Positions 1-5,381 of a stretch of DNA of 5,381 nucleotides are shown in pieces. Below the pieces are notes generated by a model. It saw only the letters and a list, made by a program, of their open reading frames with translations, ran no database searches and was not told the DNA's origin. The stretch covers positions 1-5,381 of the forward strand of contig WTCK01000171.1 in assembly GCA_013138615.1 (NCBI GenBank), written 5' to 3'. The stretch's first letter is position 1. Every line of letters begins with the position of its first letter. A program made the translations under genes and the position numbers. The DNA comes from Candidatus Thorarchaeota archaeon. Lineage in GTDB: Archaea > Asgardarchaeota > Thorarchaeia > Thorarchaeales > Thorarchaeaceae.

Positions 1-1090
1 ACTCCGTGACAATCTCGAACGCATCCGTCGTTGCATCAGCCTCTGCAGGCGCATCCACAGATTCAACAACATCTTCAATGATCTCATAGTCACCAATGTC
101 TTCTATGATGTTACCCTCTTCATCAACGAAGACCTCTTCTATGACCTCCTCATACTCCTCTTCTTCCGCGTATGCCTCGATTGCCTCTGCCTCAGCGGTT
201 TCAGTAAATTGTAGAAGTTCGGATGCGGGCATGTCAGGGAGAACTACACCGATATATTGAGCTGCTGCTGTCATCAGAATGCTAAGCATTTCATCCCGGC
301 GGTTCTCGTCGATGGCTACCATGGGATATGTTGGGACTCCGAGGATTTTCTGTACAACCTCAGGTCTCATTGCATTCGGTAGATCCTGTTTGTTTGCTAG
401 AGCGAACACGGGAACTTTGGGAGCATCTCGTCTTATCAGCTTGAGAATGTCTCTGCTTATGATTACGTTGCGTAGACTTGAATCGCAGACTAGAAAGATT
501 ACGTCCGCCCCATGGAAGTAGAAGCGCCAAAGAGTCCGAAATCTCTCTTGCCCTGCGAAATCCCACAGAACGAGCGAGTAATTTCCAAATCTAATGTTCT
601 CAACGGTTTCCAGATTGAGCGCGATGGTTGGCACATACTGCAAAGGGGGAGTTTCCCCGAGGAGGAGGTTCAGTGTTGTTGTCTTGCCGGTACCTCCTTC
701 CCCGACCAACGCAATCTTCAGTCGAGTAATAACACAGGGCTCTATTAATTGCTCGTAGGAATCAACGACTGCTTGGAGACCATCCTTCTTGAGCTTCCTT
801 TTGAGAGCCTTCGCGGCCATTTCGAGCTTATCAGCGATGTTGCGTTCATCTTCTCCCTTGTCTGTAACGAAAACCAACAGGGCGTCTTCGAGCCAATCAT
901 CCGCCATGAATTTCTTGTCCCCGACTATCAGGGGCATCTCTGACATGTCGGCACCATGTTTTGTCTTAAGCTCCTCTCTCGTAGATATGTACTCCAATAA
1001 TTCTTCTTCAAGCACCTCCACTGGCCAGTACTGCGTTGACGCAAGTACCTCTTTTGTTGAAATTCTGACCAGCAGAGTATTGTGAATCAT
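1..1090 (-). CDS. Arf/Ras-like small GTPase with N-terminal longin-like domain and acidic C-terminal tail (partial, C-terminus off the left edge)
   Basis: 363 codons are visible, open at the left edge. ATG at 1090 is preceded by an in-frame TGA and by GGTGA at 1104-1100, nine bases upstream. Residues 1-120 are a mixed beta/alpha region whose order (two strands, helix, strands, long helix at about 82-118) suggests a longin-like fold; no sequence signature proves this. Residues 124-285 form the G domain: G1 GEGGTGKTT (130-138), probable G2 threonine T155, G3 WDFAGQE (176-182), G4 NKQD (233-236). G5 is unclear; VAID (258-261) is in the right place. NKQDLPNAM and the LWRFYF segment are Arf-like, while DFAGQE is Ras/Rab-like. 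The glycines equivalent to Ras G12 and G13, and Q61 (Q181), are present, so GTP hydrolysis is plausible. From about residue 297 there is a Glu/Asp-rich tail. It probably acts as a GTP switch at a membrane or in a complex. Partner and exact subfamily are unknown. Confidence 0.9.
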   Translation of the reverse strand, partial: MIHNTLLVRISTKEVLASTQYWPVEVLEEELLEYISTREELKTKHGADMSEMPLIVGDKKFMADDWLEDALLVFVTDKGEDERNIADKLEMAAKALKRKLKKDGLQAVVDSYEQLIEPCVITRLKIALVGEGGTGKTTTLNLLLGETPPLQYVPTIALNLETVENIRFGNYSLVLWDFAGQERFRTLWRFYFHGADVIFLVCDSSLRNVIISRDILKLIRRDAPKVPVFALANKQDLPNAMRPEVVQKILGVPTYPMVAIDENRRDEMLSILMTAAAQYIGVVLPDMPASELLQFTETAEAEAIEAYAEEEEYEEVIEEVFVDEEGNIIEDIGDYEIIEDVVESVDAPAEADATTDAFEIVTE

Positions 1091-1099
1091 TGTCGATCG

Positions 1100-1104
1100 T
1101 CACC
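1100..1104 (-). promoter_or_regulatory. Probable ribosome binding site of the GTPase gene
   Basis: GGTGA on the minus strand lies nine bases before the ATG at 1090. It matches part of the anti-Shine-Dalgarno target and agrees with the first possible start after the in-frame TGA. Confidence 0.45.
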
Positions 1105-1219
1105 AGTTTAGGCGAACAGAGGAGGTGAATCCATTTCGCGTTCACGTCATCCCAGATGGCAATTAAACCTTTCACGGTTGAATCCAGACCCTCTTTGGCC
1201 GTATTATTGCTCTTCGCTG

Positions 1220-1230
1220 TAAAATATAGA
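1220..1230 (-). promoter_or_regulatory. Candidate TATA-like element upstream of the GTPase gene
   Basis: On the minus strand the sequence reads TCTATATTTTA, an AT-only core in otherwise mixed sequence. If used, transcription would begin near 1195 and leave a leader of about 105 bases, which is long for an archaeon. The same bases could serve a rightward transcript (TAAAATATAGA). Weak call. Confidence 0.25.
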
Positions 1231-1348
1231 ATTCTGTGTATTGCTTGTCGGGCGGACCAATTACAGCTGATTGTAAGATATCTAGGTGACACATGCGTTC
1301 AGCATGTCAATGTGAAGACATGTATCTCAGGAGAATGAGAGAATCAGA

Positions 1349-1543
1349 AGGTGGAAGCAGAGGACTGCTGGGCCGAAGCCGCATTAGAAGCAGGACCCTC
1401 CGCATCCGTGGAGCCGTTCCACCTAAGCCACGGAAAATGCGCAAGTATTGGTCTTTCGCAAGAAACCAATCAAATGGGGACCATTTGCTAGAACTCGTTT
1501 GGGACCATGATTTGCGATTTCGAGTTCAATGACGGGGGACCGT
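1349..1543. repeat. Cluster of small inverted repeats, candidate structured non-coding RNA
   Basis: Several stems occur in a row. AGGTGGAA (1349-1356) pairs with TTCCACCT (1417-1424), enclosing smaller stems including CTCCGC/GTGGAG (1398-1403 with 1408-1413, one G-T pair). ATTGGT (1447-1452) pairs with ACCAAT (1465-1470), with an inner CTT/AAG. Directly abutting is CAAATGG-GGA-CCATTTG (1471-1487), seven perfect pairs. GAACTCG (1491-1497) pairs with CGAGTTC (1521-1527). ACGG/CCGT (1532-1535 with 1540-1543) follows. The word GGGACC recurs three times, at about 1477, 1501 and 1536. No known RNA family (SRP, RNase P, tRNA, box C/D) was recognised. The strand of any transcript is unknown. It could also be a chance cluster or a degenerate element. 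Confidence 0.3.
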
Positions 1544-1803
1544 GTGCCTAGATTTTGGGCAAATGCCATTTAATGCAGAACGGCATAAGAGTCTTTCTCG
1601 TTCTCAAGATGGAGAGCAGGGATTCATGAATTATCTTTGGCTTGAAGAGCGTGAATAGGGGCATTCTGACGGGAAATTCTACTGCTGGATGGATACAAAG
1701 TTGAGAAATCGCCGGTGTGCTCCTACGCTACCACTGCGAGCTGGAATCGGCCCATAATCTCAGTAGGATGGCAATTGAGCCTTTGCGATTTGGAAGCGAA
1801 AAC

Positions 1804-2943
1804 CTACCTTGGGAAGTTGTCTCTCAGAAGTCGTAGGTGATGATGGACCATCTCACGCTGCGCGTCATCGTCTGGGTTATGCTCAAGATCCACAATGAGA
1901 GTCTGCAAGAAGTATTCAGGGAAGAACAATCTAACCCGGATGTCATTCAAAAGGAAAAGCCACTTATCATATTCTCCCGATGGTCCTTTCCTCCGCTTCT
2001 CTGAAACAACTCGATACTTCTTCAATGTTTGAGCGGCTTGTTTCAACTCCTTGGGAGGGATGCCCAAAGTTGCTTCAAGTTCGGAAATATTCACAGGATG
2101 GCGTCTAAGAAGAGTTAGCGTGTCGTAACAATCGGGATCCGCGAGTATATTCGAAACCGCGACAGTGTCATCAGGTGTCTTTTGCCACTCCGTGAGGAAT
2201 TCAAGCACTTCACTCTTGTATTCAGCTGCTAACTCCGGGTCGAGAACTGAACTCGCTGCATCCATTGCAGTTAATGGAGGTGCACGAAATATCTCTAGGT
2301 CCTTCACCAAGAAGATGCAAGTCCGTCCTATCTCATCCACCCATTCTGTCTTCACAAGACCTAACTCCTCGAAGGGAGCGATAATGGAGTCCACGCTTAC
2401 GCTAGGCAGACCTGTGACCATCTTAAGCCATTCTTCGAGATTCTCTTTGGAAATGCCGCCCTTCCAAAGCTTCGGGAACACCGCACGAGAAACCTCATCG
2501 GAAAAGAGACGAGCAAGACGCGACTCATCGGTCATTCCAGCAAGTCTGATTATTCTGCGGTAAGTGTTGTCAAGTTCAACCTGCAGCTCAGCATCAGTCA
2601 TTGATACAACTGCATTAGTGATTGGTGAAACGATAGAGGTAATTGCTGCCTCGTAGACCTTGGGGTCCTCGCTGGGGGTAAGCAGCAAGGAGATGCAGTA
2701 CTGTTCTTCCTCTCTCACGAGGCCAGTATAATAAGATGCAACATTGTATTCTTCGCCCCCGATTCGAATGCTCAGGGAGGCGAATCCTGCCGTGGCATCA
2801 CCCATAGCGTGCGATGTGAAAATACGCATGATTTCCGTGTTGAGATCTTCGCGGTAGTAATCAGCGAAATCTCCTGGGACTTTCGCCTTGAGAACAGCCC
2901 CTATTTTCGAGTCCCAATCTATAAGTAACATCGCTACTGGCAT
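1804..2943 (-). CDS. Longin-like domain protein with two winged-helix domains, function unknown
   Basis: 379 residues from ATG at 2943. This start was chosen over a TTG at 2964 because GGAG (2956-2953) lies nine bases before the ATG and translation then opens directly into a beta strand (MPVAMLLIDWDSK). Residues 1-115 look like a longin or roadblock-type module: strand, turn, strand, helix, strands, then a helix at about 94-114. Residues 118-146 are helical. Residues 146-223 resemble a winged helix (helices, then EELGLVKTEWV and a beta wing ending near EIFRAPP). Residues 227-262 form a helical linker. Residues 270-345 are a clearer winged helix (ISELEATLGIPPKELKQAAQ, then a basic wing with KRRKG). 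There is no signal peptide or membrane segment, so it is cytoplasmic. It may be a scaffold or regulator acting with a small GTPase, or a DNA-binding regulator. I do not recognise a named family. The gene is real; domain calls are inferred from predicted structure. Confidence 0.88.
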   Translation of the reverse strand: MPVAMLLIDWDSKIGAVLKAKVPGDFADYYREDLNTEIMRIFTSHAMGDATAGFASLSIRIGGEEYNVASYYTGLVREEEQYCISLLLTPSEDPKVYEAAITSIVSPITNAVVSMTDAELQVELDNTYRRIIRLAGMTDESRLARLFSDEVSRAVFPKLWKGGISKENLEEWLKMVTGLPSVSVDSIIAPFEELGLVKTEWVDEIGRTCIFLVKDLEIFRAPPLTAMDAASSVLDPELAAEYKSEVLEFLTEWQKTPDDTVAVSNILADPDCYDTLTLLRRHPVNISELEATLGIPPKELKQAAQTLKKYRVVSEKRRKGPSGEYDKWLFLLNDIRVRLFFPEYFLQTLIVDLEHNPDDDAQREMVHHHLRLLRDNFPR

Positions 2944-2952
2944 GATTTTTAT

Positions 2953-2956
2953 CTCC
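2953..2956 (-). promoter_or_regulatory. Ribosome binding site that decides the start of the longin/winged-helix gene
   Basis: GGAG on the minus strand sits nine bases before the ATG at 2943. It lies inside the reading frame that would follow the alternative TTG at 2964, which supports the shorter form. Confidence 0.6.
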
Positions 2957-3010
2957 GGTCCCAAAGCGGCTGGCCATTTGGAGTGGTCCGATATCGTTTC
3001 CGAGTGCTTG

Positions 3011-3020
3011 ACTAAAAAAG
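3011..3020 (-). promoter_or_regulatory. T-rich element between tmk and the longin/winged-helix gene
   Basis: On the minus strand this reads CTTTTTTAGT. It lies 77 to 86 bases past the tmk stop and about 70 bases before the ATG at 2943. It could be a poor TATA element for the downstream gene or a poly-T archaeal terminator for tmk. The sequence alone does not separate these readings. Confidence 0.25.
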
Positions 3021-3043
3021 CTTGTCACTAGTCACTTCGCGAT

Positions 3044-3060
3044 TCAACACAAAACAAACG
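3044..3060 (-). terminator. Possible U-rich terminator of tmk
   Basis: About 40 bases after the tmk stop the minus strand reads CGTTTGTTTTGTGT, a U-rich run of the kind archaeal RNA polymerase can stop at. A weak hairpin (GTCAT/ATGAC, 3067-3071 with 3080-3085 approximately) precedes it. No strong stem is present. Confidence 0.3.
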
Positions 3061-3096
3061 AGTAGAAGTCATTTAGTAATATGACCGTAATACATG

Positions 3097-3741
3097 CTAT
3101 TTCCGGTTTTTTGTGTAATGAACAATCTTACGGTACACTTCAGACGTTACTTCTTCTAGCTTTTTTGAAGCATCCACAACTTCGTACATACCATCATCTT
3201 CCTGAGTCATGGCAAGGTATGCCTCACGAACCTTGATGAGACGGTCGACCTGCTCAAATTGTTCATTCTTTGTTCCATTTCGTTGAAGAGCCCTTTCAAG
3301 ACCTACTTCAACAGATACATCCAAGATGAAGATGATGTCTGGTTCCGGTGCGCCAATCTCCGCTCGGTTCCTGAGTAGAATCTCTTTCCAGGGGATGCCA
3401 GTGCTGACACTCTGGTAAGCACCTGAAGCGAAAAAGTATCTGTCCATTAGCACAAGTTTGCCAGCCTCAAGCGCGGGACGAATCCGATTCTCAACATGCC
3501 ATTGTCTGTCAAGATGAAATAGATTCAGCTCCTCGTCTGGCGTGAGCTCACCCTTTGGCGATCGTTCCCGAATCTCCAAGCCCCACTGACTCTCATTGGT
3601 AGGCTCTCGGAGTCGCACAACATCATAGTTTCGACTGAGGAGCTCAACGAGCGATTCAACCACAGCAGTCTTGCCAGCTCCGTCAATTCCTTCCAGAACA
3701 AAAAGGAAACCGGGATGCTCATCATGTCGTTGGCTATTCAC
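3097..3741 (-). CDS. tmk: Thymidylate kinase (dTMP kinase)
   Basis: Phosphorylates dTMP to dTDP with ATP in the cytoplasm, a required step of dTTP synthesis. 214 residues from GTG at 3741, close to the usual family length. Visible motifs are P-loop GIDGAGKT (18-25), REPT (45-48) in the place of the family's REP motif, the DRY motif at 100-102 followed by FFASGAYQ, a strand PDIIFILDVS (134-143), and a LID-like region with VREAYLAM after it (about 150-178). The start was chosen because GAGGAG (3757-3752) lies ten bases upstream. An in-frame GTG at 3771 would add ten residues (TLPKRRTLP-like) but lacks a good ribosome site. The residue after GKT is Ala instead of the common Thr/Ser, a minor variation. 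The gene is divergent from the surface-protein operon; no functional link between them is evident. Another deoxynucleotide kinase of the same fold is the only realistic alternative. Confidence 0.92.
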   Translation of the reverse strand: MNSQRHDEHPGFLFVLEGIDGAGKTAVVESLVELLSRNYDVVRLREPTNESQWGLEIRERSPKGELTPDEELNLFHLDRQWHVENRIRPALEAGKLVLMDRYFFASGAYQSVSTGIPWKEILLRNRAEIGAPEPDIIFILDVSVEVGLERALQRNGTKNEQFEQVDRLIKVREAYLAMTQEDDGMYEVVDASKKLEEVTSEVYRKIVHYTKNRK

Positions 3742-3751
3742 AGGTAAGGTT

Positions 3752-3757
3752 CTCCTC
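3752..3757 (-). promoter_or_regulatory. Ribosome binding site favouring the GTG start of tmk at 3741
   Basis: GAGGAG on the minus strand is ten bases before GTG at 3741. The longer alternative start (GTG at 3771) has no comparable site upstream. Confidence 0.5.
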
Positions 3758-3832
3758 TTTGGAAGAGTCACTGAGCAGCCATCATAGAGTCGTATTAGAT
3801 GCTTCGGTGTGAAATTATGTGATGATCTGTCG

Positions 3833-3850
3833 AGGGTAATTCTTTTATAG
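3833..3850. promoter_or_regulatory. Shared TATA-like element of the divergent tmk / surface-operon region
   Basis: TTTTATAG at 3843-3850 on the plus strand reads CTATAAAA on the minus strand, so it can serve either direction. Rightward, the preceding GGTAATT resembles a BRE, and a start of transcription about 25 bases on (around 3873) leaves a leader of about 20 bases before 3891. Leftward, the leader to tmk would be about 75 bases. The rightward use fits better. Confidence 0.5.
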
Positions 3851-3864
3851 CTGCCAAATGACCA

Positions 3865-3886
3865 TAGGATAGGTTAACCTATCCTA
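3865..3886. promoter_or_regulatory. Perfect 22-bp palindrome, probable operator
   Basis: The half-site TAGGATAGGTT is followed with no spacer by its exact reverse complement. It covers the predicted transcription start of the rightward operon and ends just before the ribosome binding site. That position suits a dimeric repressor blocking initiation. It lies upstream of the leftward TATA, so it could also affect tmk. As RNA it would be a poor hairpin because there is no loop sequence. The binding protein is unknown. Confidence 0.55.
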
Positions 3887-3890
3887 GGAG
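3886..3890 (+). promoter_or_regulatory. Ribosome binding site of the DUF4430 gene
   Basis: AGGAG directly precedes TTG at 3891 and lies three bases before GTG at 3894. An in-frame TAG at 3885-3887 rules out any earlier start. The spacing is unusually short for either codon, so the exact start is uncertain by one residue. Confidence 0.45.
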
Positions 3891-4394
3891 TTGGTGAATG
3901 TACTTGCGGCCAAGCTGATTTCGACGCTTCTAATTGCGGCGCTAATCAGTCAGCCTGCTGCGATATTCACAGGAGAATTCTCCCACGAAACTGCTGCAAC
4001 GAGTCTGTCGCTCATTTTGGATTTCGGCAACGGAACTGTCCTAGATTTCTATGACCTTGAGGGCACAAACGTTCTGAACGTAACCGAATCAGTTACCGAG
4101 GTTGAAATGGTTTGGTATGGCGACCTCGTGTTTGTGACATCAATCGCCGGCGTATCCAACAACGAGTCCGGAGGTCTATGGTGGCAGTATTGGGTGAACG
4201 ATGAGTTGGGTCCTGTTGCCGCAAACAAGTACCAAGTTCAGGATGGTGATGCTATTTCTTGGAGGCGCATTCTTCCTGAAACGGAGCCCACAGACCAACC
4301 CATTGATTACACACTCATTGGCGCAGCTGTTGTTCTCGCAGTCATTGGTTTTGGTTTCCTGTTCTTCCTCTCAACTAGGAAAGCAAAGGAGTGA
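3891..4394 (+). CDS. Secreted, membrane-anchored DUF4430 (transcobalamin C-terminal-like) domain protein
   Basis: 167 residues if TTG at 3891 is used, 166 from GTG at 3894. A hydrophobic signal sequence covers about residues 5-26. The ectodomain (about 30-138) carries the hallmarks of DUF4430: GLWWQYWVN at 95-103, then a GPVAANKY-like stretch and DGDAISWR at 118-125. One membrane helix (141-160) and a short basic end (STRKAKE) anchor it with the domain outside the cell. There are three N-glycosylation sequons: NGT (47), NVT (63), NES (91). DUF4430 is related to the C-terminal beta domain of transcobalamin and intrinsic factor, and such proteins are often found with ECF-type vitamin transporters. 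Here an S-component-like gene follows two genes later. A role in binding a vitamin or other small ligand at the surface is inferred; the ligand is not shown. It overlaps the next reading frame region at its stop. Confidence 0.85.
   Translation: MVNVLAAKLISTLLIAALISQPAAIFTGEFSHETAATSLSLILDFGNGTVLDFYDLEGTNVLNVTESVTEVEMVWYGDLVFVTSIAGVSNNESGGLWWQYWVNDELGPVAANKYQVQDGDAISWRRILPETEPTDQPIDYTLIGAAVVLAVIGFGFLFFLSTRKAKE
4387..4394 (+). promoter_or_regulatory. Ribosome binding site that decides the start of the second surface-protein gene
   Basis: AGGAGTGA, overlapping the stop codon of the DUF4430 gene, lies eight bases before ATG at 4403. The upstream GTG at 4391 is inside this site, so it is not a likely start. 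Confidence 0.6.
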
Positions 4395-4402
4395 AAAACG
4401 AG

Positions 4403-5146
4403 ATGCGAATGAGAAGTCTGCTGATCGCGTTCCTTACACTGTGCTTTCTGACTACCAGCATTGTCGCAAGCTCAGACGATTACTATCAGCCGCTTGTTCC
4501 CAGTCCACAGGGCAATACCATTGTCAATTGGAGAATGGTGGAAACCCCTGAGCTAGCTGTGCAATGGGGCTGGACCGGTGAAGGTGCTTGGCTCGCTGCC
4601 AGTGGAAACATCATGTCCTTTGCGATAACGACGTTAGATGAATACATCACTGGAGATCTGACGATTGGAAACTTCACAATCGAAGCTAACAACACAGATG
4701 TGGCCAGAGAACTAGTCCTCGGTGTCTGGGGGTTGACTCCGTTCTTTCCGGGACTGGTTGTTGCAATTGGTCAGAATAATTTTGATGACCTCAATGATAC
4801 TGCATATGCTTCAGCAGAAAGAGTGCAGGGCAATTACATGAATGGGACCATGGAATCGTCGTATGAACCAGTTGTTATCGGGGGAATCTCTTACGATTGC
4901 ATAGTGTTTGACTATGAACAAGATCCGTCAGGATATGGAGAGCCACAAAGAACGTATCTTGCTTACGACAGGCTGACTGGGGTTCTTGTCCGAGCGAACA
5001 CAAGCGTTACAATCGTGAACGAGTACAATCTCGTACTAGAGATTCAGTCTATCCTCCCACCGGGGCCAGTCATGCTGCTGATTGTGGGAAGTTTGAGCAT
5101 ATTCGCAATCGTGGTGATTGTGTTGGTTGTCGTCAAGCGCAGATAG
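4403..5146 (+). CDS. Secreted, membrane-anchored, sequon-rich protein of unknown family
   Basis: 247 residues from ATG at 4403. A GTG at 4391 (overlapping the previous stop) would add four residues but lies within the ribosome binding site. Residues 1-23 are a signal peptide (basic start, hydrophobic core, VASS end). The ectodomain, about 24-219, is mostly predicted beta, with sequons NFT (90), NNT (96), NDT (131), NGT (147) and NTS (199). It includes a strand-turn motif YLAYDRLTGVLVRA (185-198) of a type seen in archaeal surface beta-sandwich proteins. A membrane helix at about 222-244 ends in KRR. I recognise no named domain. The same layout as the DUF4430 protein and the tight spacing to it argue for translational coupling and a joint role at the cell surface. 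It may be an accessory or structural partner of the uptake system; this is inference. Confidence 0.82.
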   Translation: MRMRSLLIAFLTLCFLTTSIVASSDDYYQPLVPSPQGNTIVNWRMVETPELAVQWGWTGEGAWLAASGNIMSFAITTLDEYITGDLTIGNFTIEANNTDVARELVLGVWGLTPFFPGLVVAIGQNNFDDLNDTAYASAERVQGNYMNGTMESSYEPVVIGGISYDCIVFDYEQDPSGYGEPQRTYLAYDRLTGVLVRANTSVTIVNEYNLVLEIQSILPPGPVMLLIVGSLSIFAIVVIVLVVVKRR

Positions 5147-5170
5147 AAGACTGTACGCGGGGTCTATCAG

Positions 5171-5381
5171 ATGAAAGCATTTCGTGCAAGATATTCAATG
5201 AAACCTAGTCGGAGAGTTTCCATCACTAGCATTATGACTGCGTTGGCACTGATAGGTAACTACTCGCTTGTCGCCATTGTGAATGTTGAGCTGAGTTCGA
5301 CCATCCTATTCACAACTGCGTTCGTCTTCGGGTTCCCGATGGGAGTTGCGTGTGTATTGCTAATGTCCATCATCTACGCGT
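5171..5381 (+). CDS. Multi-spanning membrane protein resembling an ECF transporter S component (partial, N-terminal 70 residues)
   Basis: ATG at 5171 opens a frame running off the right edge; 24 bases separate it from the previous stop. The first 16 residues are basic (KAFRARYSMKPSRR), matching the cytoplasmic end. Two hydrophobic helices follow (about 17-37 and 44-68) joined by NVELSST. The pattern of a first helix, a short loop with a conserved-type VEL, then TAFVFGFPMGV is typical of the substrate-binding S subunits of energy-coupling factor vitamin transporters. These work with a T component and two ATPases, not present in the window. Substrate cannot be told from this fragment. No clear ribosome site precedes 5171; ATG at 5198 is a less likely start because it would trim the basic end. 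The neighbouring DUF4430 gene supports a vitamin, perhaps cobalamin. Another membrane protein family remains possible. Confidence 0.6.
   Translation, partial: MKAFRARYSMKPSRRVSITSIMTALALIGNYSLVAIVNVELSSTILFTTAFVFGFPMGVACVLLMSIIYA

Larger units (their letters stand above)
1091..1803. other. 713-base gap without a convincing gene
   Basis: This stretch lies between the GTPase start and the stop of the longin/winged-helix gene. The open frames here are short, lack a ribosome binding site at a useful distance and show no recognisable motif. The gap holds the candidate TATA element at 1220-1230, a cluster of inverted repeats at about 1349-1543 (listed separately), and a 10-base palindrome ATTCATGAAT at 1622-1631. 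From 1632 to 1803 I see nothing definite. No tRNA is apparent: no T-arm consensus was found. Confidence 0.6.

Noticed and set aside
279..943. Plus-strand open frames across the GTPase gene
   Set aside because: They lie opposite a gene with intact G1, G3 and G4 motifs and show no features of their own.
1008..1292. 94-residue open frame on the minus strand starting at GTG 1292
   Set aside because: It overlaps the first 83 bases of the GTPase gene in another frame, has no ribosome binding site and no recognisable motif. The part before the overlap looks protein-like in composition, so a homologue hit would reopen it.
1349..1424. tRNA-sized cloverleaf-like fold closed by an 8-bp stem
   Set aside because: The length (76) and closing stem are suggestive, but there is no T-arm with TTCRA-type loop, no D-arm consensus and no identifiable anticodon loop.
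1293..1532. 79-residue basic open frame on the plus strand
   Set aside because: It runs through the inverted-repeat cluster, is very arginine-rich in one stretch and has no ribosome site before its first ATG. An internal ATG at 1335 has AGGAG too close. No known family is recognised.
2165..2563. 132-residue plus-strand open frame opposite the longin/winged-helix gene
   Set aside because: It is a shadow of the minus-strand gene, with serine/arginine-rich composition and no ribosome binding site.
3067..3085. Stem-loop (GTCAT/ATGAC) after tmk as an intrinsic terminator
   Set aside because: Only five pairs with a loop of about eight bases, not followed directly by a T-run; mentioned only as support for the U-rich stop region.
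4201..4551. 116-residue plus-strand frame across the junction of the two surface genes
   Set aside because: It spans two well-supported genes in another frame and shows no signal or domain of its own.

Overview
The window looks archaeal, most likely from an Asgard lineage (a Thorarchaeota-like genome is a guess). The grounds are an Arf/Ras-type small GTPase fused to an N-terminal longin-like domain, a second protein combining a longin-like domain with winged helices, archaeal TATA-like elements, Shine-Dalgarno-led GTG/TTG/ATG starts, and surface proteins rich in N-glycosylation sequons and anchored by a C-terminal membrane helix. No rRNA, tRNA, CRISPR array or transposase is visible.

Left part, minus strand. 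Positions 1-1090 hold most of a GTPase gene whose acidic C-terminus runs off the left edge. Positions 1091-1803 are a 713-base gap with no convincing gene but a dense run of small inverted repeats (about 1349-1543). Positions 1804-2943 encode a protein with a longin-like N-terminal domain and two apparent winged-helix domains. A short spacer follows, then a thymidylate kinase gene (3097-3741, possibly to 3771).

Strand switch at about 3742-3890. A TATA-like element readable on both strands and a perfect 22-bp palindrome lie between tmk and a rightward operon.

Right part, plus strand. Three closely packed genes: a secreted, membrane-anchored DUF4430 (transcobalamin C-terminal-like) protein; a second secreted, membrane-anchored protein of unknown family with five sequons; and the start of a multi-spanning membrane protein resembling an ECF transporter S component. 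The simplest reading is a surface nutrient-capture and uptake system, possibly for cobalamin or another vitamin. It sits behind a promoter whose predicted start point falls inside the palindrome. This is the most interesting system in the window. The substrate is inferred, not shown. The two longin-like proteins on the left suggest membrane-surface or small-GTPase regulatory functions of the Asgard type.
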